A DNA stretch of 64,000 nucleotides from DASYQD01 sp963846495. Its GTDB lineage: Bacteria; Acidobacteriota; Thermoanaerobaculia; Multivoradales; JAIOJS01. The translations under genes and the position numbers were made by a program. Position 1 is the first letter of the stretch, and each line of letters begins with the position of its first letter. The notes under the pieces were generated by a model that was not told the DNA's origin, did not search any database, and worked only from the letters and a program-made list of their open reading frames with translations. Positions 52,602-64,000 of the stretch are shown here, piece after piece. Location of the stretch: the NCBI GenBank assembly GCA_963846495.1, contig CAWJWP010000021.1:124001-188000 (forward strand), written 5' to 3'.

Positions 52602-54827
52602 TCAATCGCTGAAGGCGAATTCGTCGAGGTAGAGAGCGCCGTACGTCCCCGCGGTCTGGCCGCCGATCATGCCGGCGTAGACGTAGTTGATCCTCGCGTT
52701 CTGCATCCCCGGGAGATCGACGGAGAACATCTGGACCCGGCCGGCAGCATCGGGGACGCCGCTCACGTAGCGGGTCTTCCACATCGTGAGGTGCCCGGGG
52801 TTGCCGGCACGCCACTCGTAGTCGATGCGGGTGTTGCGGCCGTTGGGATCGCCGACCGCCGCGAAGGTGCCGCTGGCCGCGAATTGGATGGTCCCGCCGC
52901 CACCGAGGTTGTCGTTCCAGAAGTCAGCGTTGATGGCCCAGCTGCTGCCCGCGGCAACGCGGACCAGGTCGAAGACGAGCCGGGCCTTGCTGCCCGCACC
53001 GACCCCGTCGGTGAAGGACATCAGCTGGATGGGGTTGGTCATCGTCAGGGCCTGCGGGTCGATGAAGAACGATCCGGTGAGCCTCGTTTCGTCACTGAAG
53101 CCGCGCGTCGAGCCCGCCATGATCCAGGCCGGGTAGGAGAGCACGGAGGCCGGGTCGAGGAGGTTGACGCGGAGGGCCTGCTGGCTCGCCGGCGGCCCGA
53201 GGCCGGTCACCGGGTAGGCGAAGACGTTGTTCGCGTTGCGCGGGTTGGACGTGATCTGTTGCCAAGCCGAGAGGTTCGCGAGCTCGAGGCCGTCGGCGAA
53301 GAGGTAGCCGTAGAGCACCCACTCGGCTCCATTGCGGGTCAACGTGCCGGTGGACTCGCCGGGGCCGCCGATGACGAGATCGGCGTAGCCGTTGCCGTCG
53401 AAGTCGCCGGTCGTGAGCGCCCGCCCGAAGAGGTCTCCCTGCTCGTTGCCGTCGGGCACCCCCGGCTTGTTCTGCTGGAAGACCTTGCCGCCCACCTTGG
53501 TGAGGCCGTTCGAGGTCCCGCGCAGCACCGTCACCTCGCCCACCGCGGCGAAGGACTCCAGGTACTCGCCCGGTGCGGCGACCGCGAGGTCGCCGTAACC
53601 GTCGCGGTCGAAGTCGCCGGCGGTCAGCGCCTGGCCCCACACGTCCGATGGCTCGCTGACGCCGAGTGTGGTGCCGCTCTGGTCCATCACGAAGGCGCCG
53701 TCGGTGGTGATCCCGGCGGCGGAGCCGGAGAAGACCTGGACGCTGCCGGCGTCGACCACGACCGAGCCGTCGGGGAGCTCGAGGTTTTCGTAGGGCGCCG
53801 CGACGGCGACGTCGTCGAAGCCGTCGCCGTCGAAGTCGGCGACCGTCAGGGCGTAACCGAGGTTGTCGCCCGTCTCGTCTTCGTCCGGCACGCCGGAATC
53901 GTTCTGGGCCAGGAGCTCGTTGTCGACTTCGGTGAGGCCGTCGGGGCTTCCGTAGATCATCGAGAAGCCGCCGCCTTCGTTCTCCCCCGGCACCCCGACG
54001 ACCACGTCGTCGAAGCCGTCGTTGTCGAAGTCGCCGGACGCCAACGCCGCGCCGAAGTAATCGTTGGTCTCGTTGCTGCCGTCCATGCCGGGAAGGCCTT
54101 GGGTGAACTTGCGCAGGCCTGCCGTGGACAACCCGCTCGCGGTGCCGTAGAGCACGATGATCCTGCCGGTGTTGTCGTCGAAGCCGGTGCGGTATTCGCC
54201 ATGCCCGATCACCAGGTCGTCGAAGCCGTCGGCGTCGAAGTCGCCGGCGGCGAGGGCGCTGCCTAGATGGCCGTAGGTGTCCCTGCCTTCGTAGCAGGTG
54301 CCGATGGGAGGACAGTCGTCCCCGCCGATGCCCGAGGTGTGGCTGTCGTATCGCGTCGTCGACGTCTGCTGCAGACCACCGGCCCCTCCGTAGTAGATGC
54401 GCACGTAGCCCTCGCCGTCGTCGCCGCTCACCGCCAGATCGTCGCTGCCGTCGTTGTTGAAGTCGCCGCTGGCCAAGGCGAGGCCGGCGTTGTGGTCGGG
54501 AGAAGTGCCGATCCGCGTGACGCTGCCGGTGAGGCCCTTGCCGGCCCCGCCGTAGCGCACCAGGACCATTCCCGCGCCGCCGCCCAGCGTGTCGTCGCCG
54601 GGAATTCCCGTCGCCAGGTCGGCGACGCCGTCGCCGTTGAAGTCGCCGGCCGCGAGCGCGCTGCCGAACGCGTCGCCGCTCGCCGGCCCGGACCCGAAGA
54701 GCGTGGCCTCGACGTGGAAGCCGGCATTGACGGAGTAGAGCCCCGCCGAGCCGGCCGGCAGCGCGGACAGGCAGAGGGTCGCCGCGAGGACCGCGGCCTG
54801 ACGTTGCGTCCGAGTGAGGTATCGCAT
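52602..54827 (-). CDS. Exported FG-GAP (integrin-alpha-like) repeat protein
   Basis: A 741-residue exported protein with signal peptide (RQAAVLAATLCLSALPAGSA). Seven FG-GAP repeats (residues about 50-500) each carry a calcium-loop core: AAGDFNGDGVADLATGIPGD, SGDFNNDGSDDLAVSGDD, AAGDFDADGFDDLVIG, SGDFDNDGFDDVVVGVPGE, VADFDGDGFDDVAVAAP, AGDFDRDGYGDLAVAAPGE and TGDFDGNGYADLVIGGPGE, so an integrin-like propeller is expected. The last 230 residues form a beta-sandwich-like module (SSWAINADFWNDNLGGGGTI) without a recognised sorting signal. It is divergent from the ECF sigma gene (82 bp between starts), which may control it. Confidence 0.88.
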   Translation of the reverse strand: MRYLTRTQRQAAVLAATLCLSALPAGSAGLYSVNAGFHVEATLFGSGPASGDAFGSALAAGDFNGDGVADLATGIPGDDTLGGGAGMVLVRYGGAGKGLTGSVTRIGTSPDHNAGLALASGDFNNDGSDDLAVSGDDGEGYVRIYYGGAGGLQQTSTTRYDSHTSGIGGDDCPPIGTCYEGRDTYGHLGSALAAGDFDADGFDDLVIGHGEYRTGFDDNTGRIIVLYGTASGLSTAGLRKFTQGLPGMDGSNETNDYFGAALASGDFDNDGFDDVVVGVPGENEGGGFSMIYGSPDGLTEVDNELLAQNDSGVPDEDETGDNLGYALTVADFDGDGFDDVAVAAPYENLELPDGSVVVDAGSVQVFSGSAAGITTDGAFVMDQSGTTLGVSEPSDVWGQALTAGDFDRDGYGDLAVAAPGEYLESFAAVGEVTVLRGTSNGLTKVGGKVFQQNKPGVPDGNEQGDLFGRALTTGDFDGNGYADLVIGGPGESTGTLTRNGAEWVLYGYLFADGLELANLSAWQQITSNPRNANNVFAYPVTGLGPPASQQALRVNLLDPASVLSYPAWIMAGSTRGFSDETRLTGSFFIDPQALTMTNPIQLMSFTDGVGAGSKARLVFDLVRVAAGSSWAINADFWNDNLGGGGTIQFAASGTFAAVGDPNGRNTRIDYEWRAGNPGHLTMWKTRYVSGVPDAAGRVQMFSVDLPGMQNARINYVYAGMIGGQTAGTYGALYLDEFAFSD

Positions 54828-54893
54828 GGTGAAGGCCTCCTTGCTCTCGGACGCGGGGGAATCAGGTCACAGCCGACACGCTCCAGGCGCGAG

Positions 54894-54899
54894 TAGACT
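54894..54899 (+). promoter_or_regulatory. Putative -10 element of the ECF sigma gene
   Basis: TAGACT lies 10 nt before the ATG at 54910, so the transcript would have almost no leader. The same arrangement is seen before icmF (GATAAT 49118-49123), valS (TAGAAT 59922-59927), the GT39 gene (TAAGAT 26821-26826) and the phosphatase gene at 11872 (TATCTT 11857-11862). Confidence 0.4.
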
Positions 54900-54909
54900 T
54901 TTTGGCCCC

Positions 54910-55494
54910 ATGAGCGCGCGCGCCGATGCTCCTCGCACCGAGGTGACCGGCCTCTTGCAGGCCTGGCGTGGCGGCGACTCCGCAGCGGAAGAGCGCCTGC
55001 TCGCCATCGTCTACGCCGAGCTGCAGCGCATCGCCCGCCGCCATCTGGCCCGCGAGACGCCGGGCCACACCCTGCAGACGACGGCGCTCGTGCACGAGAC
55101 CTACCTGCGGCTGCTCGGCCAGAAGGGCGTCGCCTGGGCCGATCGCGCGCACTTCTTCGCCATCGCCTCGACGATGATGCGGCGCATCCTCGTCGACCAC
55201 GCGCGGGCGAGGCTCACCGGCAAGCGGGCGCACCGTGAGCTGCCGTTGAGCGTGGCGACCGGTCTGCCCGCCGCCGCCGGCCGCGAGGTCGAGCTGCTGG
55301 ATCTCGACCGCGCGCTCGACCTGCTGGAGCGCGAGCAACCGCGCACCGTCCGCATCGTCGAGATGCGGTTCTTCGGCGGCCTCGAGAACGCGGAGATCGG
55401 CGCCGTCCTCGAGCTCTCCGAGCGCACCGTCGAGCGCGAGTGGTCGTACGCGCGGGCCTTCCTGCGGCGCGAGCTCGCGCGGGCGCGCGCATGA
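54910..55494 (+). CDS. ECF-type RNA polymerase sigma factor (acidobacterial subfamily)
   Basis: A 194-residue sigma-70 family factor. Region 2: LLAIVYAELQRIARRHLARE, TTALVHETYLRLLGQKG and RAHFFAIASTMMRRILVDHA. Region 4: RIVEMRFFGGLENAEIGAVL then SERTVEREWSYARAFLRREL. This matches the ECF subfamily frequent in Acidobacteriota and Gemmatimonadota. No anti-sigma gene follows; instead its stop overlaps the start of a Ser/Thr kinase (ATGA), suggesting control by phosphorylation. The divergent FG-GAP gene is a candidate target. Confidence 0.92.
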   Translation: MSARADAPRTEVTGLLQAWRGGDSAAEERLLAIVYAELQRIARRHLARETPGHTLQTTALVHETYLRLLGQKGVAWADRAHFFAIASTMMRRILVDHARARLTGKRAHRELPLSVATGLPAAAGREVELLDLDRALDLLEREQPRTVRIVEMRFFGGLENAEIGAVLELSERTVEREWSYARAFLRRELARARA

Positions 55495-58259
55495 GCCGCG
55501 GCGAGAGGCTGGCGCAGCTCTTTGCGCGCGCCGAGACTCTCGAGGTGGGGGCTCGCGAGGACCTCCTGGCGCGATTGCGCGCCGAGGACCAAGCGCTGGC
55601 CGAAGACCTGGAGAGCCTGCTCGCCGCGGGCGAGGGTGACGCCGGGCTGCTCGATCAGACGCCGTGGCAGGCCTTCGACGGCGAGCCGGCGGATCCGCCG
55701 TCTTCGTCCTTCGCCTCGCTCGGCGGGCAAACGATCGGCTCCTGGACGTTGATCTCGCCGCTCGGGCAGGGCGGGATGGGGTCCGTGTGGCTGGCGCGGC
55801 GCGGCGACGGTCGCTACGAGGGAGTCGCGGCCGTCAAGCTGCTCAGCCCCGGCCTGGTGGGCGGCAGCGCCGGCGAGCGGTTCAAGCGCGAGGGGAGCAT
55901 CCTCGCCCGGCTGACGCACCCCTACATCGCGCGGCTCATCGACGCGGGGGTATCGCCGAGCGGCCAGCCCTACCTCGTCCTCGAGCACGTCGAAGGCGAG
56001 CGCATCGACGGCTACTGCGACCGCCTGCGGCTCGACGTCGGGCAACGCCTCCAACTCTTCCTCGACGTCCTGGCGGCGGTCGCCCACGCCCACGCCAACC
56101 TGGTCGTTCATCGCGACCTCAAACCTTCCAACGTCATGGTCTCGACGGCGGGCCAGGTCAAGCTCCTCGATTTCGGTATCGCCAAGCTGCTCGAAGGGGA
56201 AGCGGTCGGCGGCGAAGCGACGGCGCTCACCCGCGAGGCGGGCCGCGCGTTGACTCCCGAGTTCGCCGCGCCCGAGCAGCTCACCGGCGAGGCCATCACC
56301 ACGGCCACCGACGTGCACGCGCTCGGCACCTTGCTGTTCCTGCTGCTCACCGGCCGCCATCCGGCCGGCGAGGACCTGCGGGGCCCGGCCGCCCTGTTCG
56401 TTGCCATCGTCGACACCGAGCCGCCGCGCGCGTCGACCGTGGTCGCCGGCGGGAGCACGAAACCCGCCCTGGGGGTGCACGACGCCGCCGCGCGACGCGC
56501 CACCACGCCCGACCGTCTCCGGCGCCAGCTACGCGGCGACCTCGACACGATCCTCGCCAAGGCGCTCAAGAAAAGGCCGGAGGAGCGCTACGCGTCGATC
56601 GAGTCGCTCGCCAAGGACATCCGTCGGCACCTCGACGATGAGCCGATCGGCGCCCGCCCCGACACGCTCGCCTATCGCACCGGGAAGTTCGTGCGCCGGC
56701 ACCGGTTACCCGTGGCGCTGACCGCTCTCACCCTCGTCTCGCTGGTGGCCGGCCTGGTGGGCACTCTCACGGAGGCCAGGCGCGCCGCGCGCCAGGCCGC
56801 AGCCGCCGACGCGCAGCGCGACTTCGCGCTGCGCGAGCTGTCGCGCGCCGACGCCATCAACGAGCTCACCGGCTTCCTGCTCTCCGATGCGGCGCCTGGG
56901 GGCAAGCCCTTCACCGCGGGCGACCTGCTGTCGCGCGCCGAGCGGATCGTCGAGCGACAACGCGGCGCGGCGGTGGAGAACCGTGCCGAGCTGCTGGTCT
57001 CCATCGGCGGCCAGTACCGCGGCCTCGAGGAGGACGCCAAGGGCCGCCGCCTCCTCACCGAGGCCTACAGGCTGGCGCGGCAGAGTCCCGACCTCGCCAC
57101 GCGCATCAAGTCGACGTGTGCGCTCGCCAGCGCGATGGCCGACGCCGGCGACTTCGCGCGCGCCGAGCAGCTCCTGCAAGAGGGGCTCGACAGGGTGCCG
57201 GACGAGCCGCAGTACCTCCTGCATCGCGTCCACTGCCTGCTGCACGGCGGCGAGATCGCGCGCGACGCGGACGAGAGCGAGCGGGCGGTCGAGCGAACCC
57301 TGGCGGCGCAGCGTCTGCTCGACGGATCGCGCCAAGGGTCGCCGCTCCTCGAGCTGCGCGTCGCGATGGACGTTGCCGAGTCCTACCGGGCGGCGGGCCG
57401 GCTACGCGATGCCGACGGCGCCTTTTCTCGCGCGGCAGACCGCTTGACCGCGATGGGGATGGGCGACACCGAACGGGCGGGCACCCTGTTCAACAACTGG
57501 GCGCTGGTGAGGCGCTCGCTGGGCCAGCCGCTCGCCGCCGAGCGGCTCTTTCGCCGGGCGATCCAGATCAGCAGCACGGAAGGAGGCGAAGACAGGGTCT
57601 CGCCGACGCTGCTCGGCAACATGGCTCGTACCCTGATCGACCTCGATCGCCTGGAGGAAGCGCGCCGCTACGCGGAACGGGCGGAGGCCCAGGCGCGGCT
57701 GGCCGGCAACGAGGATGCGCGCACGCTGGCGTTGTTCCATCGCAGCCTCGCCTGTTACCTGCTGCGCGACCCCTCCGGCATGGCGAGCATGCTCTCCGTG
57801 CTCGAGCCCAGAGTGGCGTCCTTGCCGGCCGGCCACTACCAGCATGCTTCGCTGGCCTCCATGCAGGGCCTCCTGCAGCAGGCCCGCGGCAACGTGGACG
57901 CCGCCCGGGTCGCACACGACCGGGCGATTGCGCACGGAGAGGAGCAGGACCTCCCGGTTTTGTTGCTGCGCCGATCCGCGTTCGAGCTCGAGGTGGGTGA
58001 TGCGGACGCCGCGCGATCCGATGCCGCGCGGGCCTTGGCTCTGGCGTCGAGCAGCGCCGAGCCCGGCACACCCTCGAGTCGAGTCGGCCGTGCGCACCTG
58101 GCCGTCGCTCGCGCGTCGCTCGCGCTCGGCAAGGCGTCCGAGGCGCGCACTGCCTACGCTGCCGCGCTGACGCACCTCGAGCCGTCGTTGGGGGCAGACC
58201 ATCTCGAGACCCAGGAGGCCCGCCGGTTCGCCGGTCCGTCGCGCGCACCTGCGCGATAA
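55491..58259 (+). CDS. Membrane Ser/Thr protein kinase with C-terminal TPR domain
   Basis: A 922-residue PknB-type kinase. Cytoplasmic kinase domain (about 80-350): glycine loop LGQGGMGSVWLARRG (about 92), Lys in AAVKLLSPG (about 114), HRDLKPSNVMV (about 207), LLDFGIAKLL (about 226) and PEFAAPEQLTG. One membrane segment follows (LPVALTALTLVSLVAGLVGT, about 405-428). About 490 residues of TPR-type helices complete it (RAGTLFNNWALVRRSLGQPL, EEARRYAERAEAQARLA, LQQARGNVDAARVAHDRA). It is cotranslated with the upstream ECF sigma factor and is probably its activator or modulator. Catalytic residues look intact. Confidence 0.92.
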   Translation: MSRGERLAQLFARAETLEVGAREDLLARLRAEDQALAEDLESLLAAGEGDAGLLDQTPWQAFDGEPADPPSSSFASLGGQTIGSWTLISPLGQGGMGSVWLARRGDGRYEGVAAVKLLSPGLVGGSAGERFKREGSILARLTHPYIARLIDAGVSPSGQPYLVLEHVEGERIDGYCDRLRLDVGQRLQLFLDVLAAVAHAHANLVVHRDLKPSNVMVSTAGQVKLLDFGIAKLLEGEAVGGEATALTREAGRALTPEFAAPEQLTGEAITTATDVHALGTLLFLLLTGRHPAGEDLRGPAALFVAIVDTEPPRASTVVAGGSTKPALGVHDAAARRATTPDRLRRQLRGDLDTILAKALKKRPEERYASIESLAKDIRRHLDDEPIGARPDTLAYRTGKFVRRHRLPVALTALTLVSLVAGLVGTLTEARRAARQAAAADAQRDFALRELSRADAINELTGFLLSDAAPGGKPFTAGDLLSRAERIVERQRGAAVENRAELLVSIGGQYRGLEEDAKGRRLLTEAYRLARQSPDLATRIKSTCALASAMADAGDFARAEQLLQEGLDRVPDEPQYLLHRVHCLLHGGEIARDADESERAVERTLAAQRLLDGSRQGSPLLELRVAMDVAESYRAAGRLRDADGAFSRAADRLTAMGMGDTERAGTLFNNWALVRRSLGQPLAAERLFRRAIQISSTEGGEDRVSPTLLGNMARTLIDLDRLEEARRYAERAEAQARLAGNEDARTLALFHRSLACYLLRDPSGMASMLSVLEPRVASLPAGHYQHASLASMQGLLQQARGNVDAARVAHDRAIAHGEEQDLPVLLLRRSAFELEVGDADAARSDAARALALASSSAEPGTPSSRVGRAHLAVARASLALGKASEARTAYAAALTHLEPSLGADHLETQEARRFAGPSRAPAR

Positions 58260-58299
58260 TGGGACGCCGCGCTGCACGCGGAGCACAACCGTCATTGCG

Positions 58300-58797
58300 A
58301 TGCCCGATCTGCCGCAGCTCTCGCGCTCGCTCCTCGCCTACACGATGTGGGCGGACACGCAGCACCTCGACGCGCTGGCCACGATCCCGCCCGAGCACCT
58401 GACGGTCCCGACCGGCACCAGCTTCGGCTCGTTGCTCGGCACGATGGCGCACATCCTCGGCTCGGAGCAGGTGTGGCTGGCGCGCTTCGTCGGCGCGCCG
58501 CTGGAGCGGTATCCCGAGGTCAGCGACTGGCCCGACCTGGCCTCGGTGCGCGCCGGCTTCGAGGAGCTGTGGCCGGGCATGGAGTTCTTCATCGCCGGTC
58601 TCACCGACGGTCAGCTCGAGACCGAGCTGTCGTGGATCTCGCGCGGCGGCAACAGCTACCGCCGGCCGCTGTGGCAGGCGCTGGTGCACATGAGCCACCA
58701 CTCCGGCTACCACCGCGGCCAGCTCACGACCATGCTGCGCCAGCTCGGGCACGCGGCGCCGTCGACCGATCTCATCGGCTGGTTCGCCAGCCACTGA
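58300..58797 (+). CDS. DinB family metal-binding protein
   Basis: A 165-residue four-helix-bundle DinB/YfiT protein. The three metal-ligand histidines are in MAHILGSEQVWLARF and HMSHHSGYHRGQL. Other family features are SRSLLAYTMWADTQHLDALA at the start and GTSFGSLLGTMAH. DinB proteins include thiol transferases (bacillithiol or mycothiol) and proteins of unknown activity, and nothing nearby decides between them. A GATAAT (58255-58260) overlapping the kinase stop could be its -10 element. Confidence 0.9.
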   Translation: MPDLPQLSRSLLAYTMWADTQHLDALATIPPEHLTVPTGTSFGSLLGTMAHILGSEQVWLARFVGAPLERYPEVSDWPDLASVRAGFEELWPGMEFFIAGLTDGQLETELSWISRGGNSYRRPLWQALVHMSHHSGYHRGQLTTMLRQLGHAAPSTDLIGWFASH

Positions 58798-58888
58798 TGA
58801 GTTTGGCGGCGCGAAGCCCCCGCTTGCGCCGAGACCGCGAAGACCTAACTGCCCGTTATACTTCGGGCACCGAGGGGGGTTGCGCACC

Positions 58889-59837
58889 ATGGGCAAGAGG
58901 ATCCTGCTGGCCGACGACAGCGTCACCATTCAGAAGGTCGTCGAGCTGACCTTCATGGACGAGGACTACGAGGTGGTCGCGGTCAGCAACGGCGACGACG
59001 CGGTGGCGCGCCTGCGCGAGGTCGAGCCGGACATCGTCATCGCCGACGTGCACATGCCCGGCGCCAGCGGCTACGAGGTCTGCGAGCGGGTCAAGCAGTG
59101 GCGGCCGCGCACGCCGGTGCTGTTGCTGGTGGGCACCTTCGAGCCCTTCCAGGAAGCCGAGGCGCAGCGCGTCGGCGCCGACAGCTACCTGAAGAAGCCG
59201 TTCGATTCGCAGGAGCTGCTCCATCGCGCCCAGGAGCTGACCGCGGCGGCCGAGCAAGGCCCTGACCCGGTCGTGCTCGGCACGCCCGCAGACGAGATGG
59301 ACATCTGGCAGCCGCCCGAACCGGAGGCGCAGGACGAGGGCGCGCTCTACTCGGGCGCCGCCGGCGCCGACGACGAGCCCGCCGGACCGCTCGGACAGCA
59401 GGTCCCCGACGACATGGTGCTCGAGGCGTCGCCGTGGACCGAGGCCGAGGAGCCGGGTGGGCCGGCGGCCTGGTCGCCGGTGTCGGCTCCGGAGCCGGCC
59501 GCCGCGGCCGCGCCGCCCGCAGCAGCACTCGACCGCGACGCCGTCGTACGGCGCCGGTGTTGCTGCTGCGAGCGCCGCCACGGTGCTCGCCTCCAGCGCC
59601 GCCGGCCATTCGGCGGCCGCATCCACGCCGCCCGCACCGAATGCCACCGCATCCGCTGCTTCGTCCGCCAACGGCGCCCTCTCCGACGCCGACGTCGACC
59701 GCATCGCCCGCCGCGTCGTCGAGCTGATCGGCGACCGCCTGGTCCGCGAAGTTGCGTGGGAAGTCGTCCCCGACATGGCGGAGCTGGTCATCAAGGACCG
59801 GCTGCGCGAGCTCGAGCGTCAGCTCGAGAGCCCGTAG
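58889..59837 (+). CDS. Response regulator with Pro/Ala linker and C-terminal helical tail (one frame break)
   Basis: About 315 residues when repaired. The N-terminal receiver domain has RILLADDSVTIQKVVELTF, the phosphoacceptor Asp in DIVIADVHMPGASGYEVCE, and SYLKKPFDSQELLH. A long acidic then Ala/Pro-rich linker runs to a conserved C-terminal segment, DVDRIARRVVELIGDRLVRE followed by VPDMAELVIKDRLRELERQL. The frame changes near 59540. The tail resembles that of acidobacterial/myxobacterial motility-type regulators; it is not a DNA-binding fold. TATACT (58857-58862) and a GGGGGG site 9 nt before the ATG support the start. Confidence 0.82.
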
Positions 59838-59938
59838 CCCCTGGCGGCGCGATCGTCGCGCCACCCACCAGCACACCACCACATCGTCGGCGCGCCGTCA
59901 GGCGCCGCGCCGGCCCTTTCGTAGAATACGCAGCTCTC

Positions 59939-62580
<2,642 letters not shown>

Positions 62581-62584
<4 letters not shown>

Positions 62585-63375
62585 GCGCCGACGCGAGCTT
62601 CGCCGAGCTGGTCGCCGAGGGCAGCCGGCGGCGCGGACGCACCGGCCTCGAAGTGGCGGTGCTGCGCAGGGTCGACTCGACCAACCGCCTCGCCTGGCGC
62701 ATCCGCCGCGAGCTGGCCGAGGACGACATCGCGGTCGAGGCGGCGCTGCTCGCCTACGAGCAGACGGCGGGGCGGGGCCGCCAGGGGCGTAGCTGGTCGA
62801 GCCCGGCGGGGCTGGGCATCTACGCCACCGTCTGCGGCCGGCTCGTCGACCCGCAGCGGCTCCCAGTGCTCCCGCTCGCCGCTGCGGTGGCGGTGGCCGA
62901 GGTGCTCGACCGCTACCTGCCGGTGCCCTGCCGGCTCAAGTGGCCGAACGACGTCATGGTCAAAGGCCGCAAGGTCGCCGGCATCCTCGTCGAGGCGGCG
63001 GTGCGGCCGGGCGCCAGCCCCGAGGCCGTCGTCGGCTTCGGCGTCAACCACGGCCACGGCGAGCGCGAGCTGCCGACGCCGGCGGCGACGTCGGTCGCGC
63101 TCGAGACCGCGGACCCGCCGCCGCTGGCGAGGCTGGCCTGGGACCTCACCGAGGCGATGGCGCGCGAGCTGCGCCTCACCCAGCCGCGCGAGGTGACGGT
63201 GGCGCGCTGGCTGTCGCGCTCGCTGCACCTCGCGGGCGATACGCTGCGCTGCCGGCTGCCCGACGGCGGCGAGGTGGTGGGCACCTTCCTCGGCCTGACG
63301 CCCGACGGTCTGCTGCGGCTCGGCGTCGACGGCCGCGAGGAGCTGCTGGTGACGGCGGAGGTGGAGGAGCTGTGA
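62581..63375 (+). CDS. birA: Biotin--[acetyl-CoA-carboxylase] ligase
   Basis: A 264-residue biotin protein ligase without the N-terminal repressor helix-turn-helix, so a group I (catalytic only) enzyme. Motifs: LRRVDSTNRLAWRIRREL, AYEQTAGRGRQGRSWSSPAG (biotinyl-AMP loop), LKWPNDVMVKGRKVAGILVE, VVGFGVNHGHGE (normally G.N.N). The C-terminal SH3-like domain reads LAGDTLRCRLPDGGEVVGTF. There is no in-frame ATG near the start: CTG 62581, overlapping the valS stop, gives the best length, and GTG 62653 is an alternative. It overlaps coaX by 4 nt. Confidence 0.9.
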
Positions 63376-64000
63376 AGCGACGGGGCGGCGAAGCGGAGGC
63401 AGCGGCGGGCTCACGCGAGGCCAGCGACGGCGCATCGCTGCTGGTGTTGATCGACGTCGGCAACACCAACACGGTGGTCGGCGTCTATCGTGGCGACGAG
63501 CTGGTGCAGAGCTTCCGGCTGTCAACCGACGCGGAGCGCACGGCTGACGAGTACGGCGCCCTGCTGCTGCCGCTCTTCGCGCGCGCCGGGCTCGAGCCCC
63601 GGGATGCGACGGCGGTCGTCGTCTCGTCGGTGGTGCCGCCGCTCAACGGCGTCTTCGACCGGCTGGCGCGCCGCTTCTTCGGCAAGGAGCCGCTGTTCGT
63701 CGAGCCCGGCGTCAAGACGGGGATGCCGATCCGCTACGACAACCCGACCGAGGTGGGCGCCGACCGCATCGTCAACGCGCTTGCGGCGCGCGAGCTGTTC
63801 GGCGCGCCGGTCGTGGTCGTCGACTTCGGCACCGCCACCACCTTCGACGTCGTCAACGCGGCGGGCGAGTACACGGGCGGCATCATCTGCCCCGGCATCG
63901 GCATCTCCGCCGAGGCGCTCTTCGCCCACGCCTCGCGTCTCTACCGCGTCGACATCCGGCGGCCGTCGCGCCTGGTGGGGCGCAACACCGCCGGCGCCAT
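63372..64000 (+). CDS. coaX: Type III pantothenate kinase (3' end outside window)
   Basis: The first 209 residues of a CoaX-type pantothenate kinase, the first step of CoA synthesis from pantothenate. ASKHA-fold motifs: LLVLIDVGNTNTVVGVYRG (phosphate loop), TADEYGALLLPLFARAGLEP, VVSSVVPPLNGVF, YDNPTEVGADRIVNALAARE and VVVDFGTATTFDVVNAAGEY, then GGIICPGIGISAEALFAHAS. The GTG at 63372 overlaps the birA stop (GTGA) but adds 22-24 residues before the usual family N-terminus; a start near 63438-63444 would give a normal length. It forms a tight run with birA. Confidence 0.93.
   Translation, partial: MKRRGGEAEAAAGSREASDGASLLVLIDVGNTNTVVGVYRGDELVQSFRLSTDAERTADEYGALLLPLFARAGLEPRDATAVVVSSVVPPLNGVFDRLARRFFGKEPLFVEPGVKTGMPIRYDNPTEVGADRIVNALAARELFGAPVVVVDFGTATTFDVVNAAGEYTGGIICPGIGISAEALFAHASRLYRVDIRRPSRLVGRNTAGA

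Noticed and set aside
51306..54266. A 986-residue plus-strand frame spanning icmF and the FG-GAP gene
   Set aside because: It is out of frame with icmF and antisense to the FG-GAP gene, and no domain is recognisable.

Overview
The window is GC-rich chromosomal DNA (around 70% GC by eye) with short intergenic gaps. It most resembles an Acidobacteriota genome, probably class Thermoanaerobaculia. The reasons are an acidobacterial-type ECF sigma factor translationally coupled to a serine/threonine kinase with TPRs, abundant exported BNR/FG-GAP proteins, a fused isobutyryl-CoA mutase, bactofilin, and a fragment of a C-terminal domain I associate with secreted proteins of that group. The taxonomic call is inference from gene content.

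Layout. 1-912: 5' part of an exported BNR-repeat protein. 992-5158 (minus): zinc uptake operon zur-znuA-znuC-znuB with a leucine-type dehydrogenase gene 13 bp downstream, and a Zur-type operator in front of zur. 5346-11824 (minus): aromatic acyl-CoA operon (flavin reductase, DUF72, 2-aminobenzoyl-CoA monooxygenase/reductase-like fusion, benzoate/2-aminobenzoate-CoA ligase). 11872-12683: inositol-monophosphatase-like gene. 12.7-18.4 kb: an island of visibly lower GC with a secretion-domain fragment, a lectin/beta-helix/VCBS protein, a trypsin-like lipoprotein and an IS3 transposase remnant. 18.5-23.2 kb: a CadC/TolB-like membrane regulator and a 7TM-PAS-GGDEF-EAL protein. 23.4-26.8 kb (minus): SDR, RidA, enoyl-CoA hydratase and acyl-CoA dehydrogenase, which fit the lower half of the 2-aminobenzoyl-CoA route. 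26.8-32 kb: membrane glycosyltransferase, exported BNR protein, creatininase-family enzyme, Spy-like protein. 32.1-37 kb: Lhr-type helicase carrying an in-frame repeat insertion. 37-39.6 kb: a substrate-binding-type protein without a signal peptide, a lone receiver domain and a cNMP-PilZ protein. 39.8-48.8 kb: TPR mannosyltransferase-like protein, ClpX-like ATPase, lytic transglycosylase, SpoIIE phosphatase, rubrerythrin-like protein, bactofilin, membrane glycosyltransferase. 49.1-52.5 kb: icmF. 52.6-58.3 kb: FG-GAP protein, ECF sigma factor, kinase. 58.3-64 kb: DinB, response regulator, valS, birA, and the start of type III pantothenate kinase.

Two themes cut across the window. First, at least sixteen single-base frame breaks lie inside otherwise well-conserved genes, and nearly all look like one extra base, which fits insertion errors in the read data better than biology. 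Second, two families of small palindromic repeats are present: GTAG-headed REP pairs, and a roughly 39-bp hairpin repeat whose stem bases covary between copies. They sit in gene linkers, on a stop codon, at gene tails and inside the lhr helicase. No CRISPR array, rRNA, tRNA or prophage was recognised.
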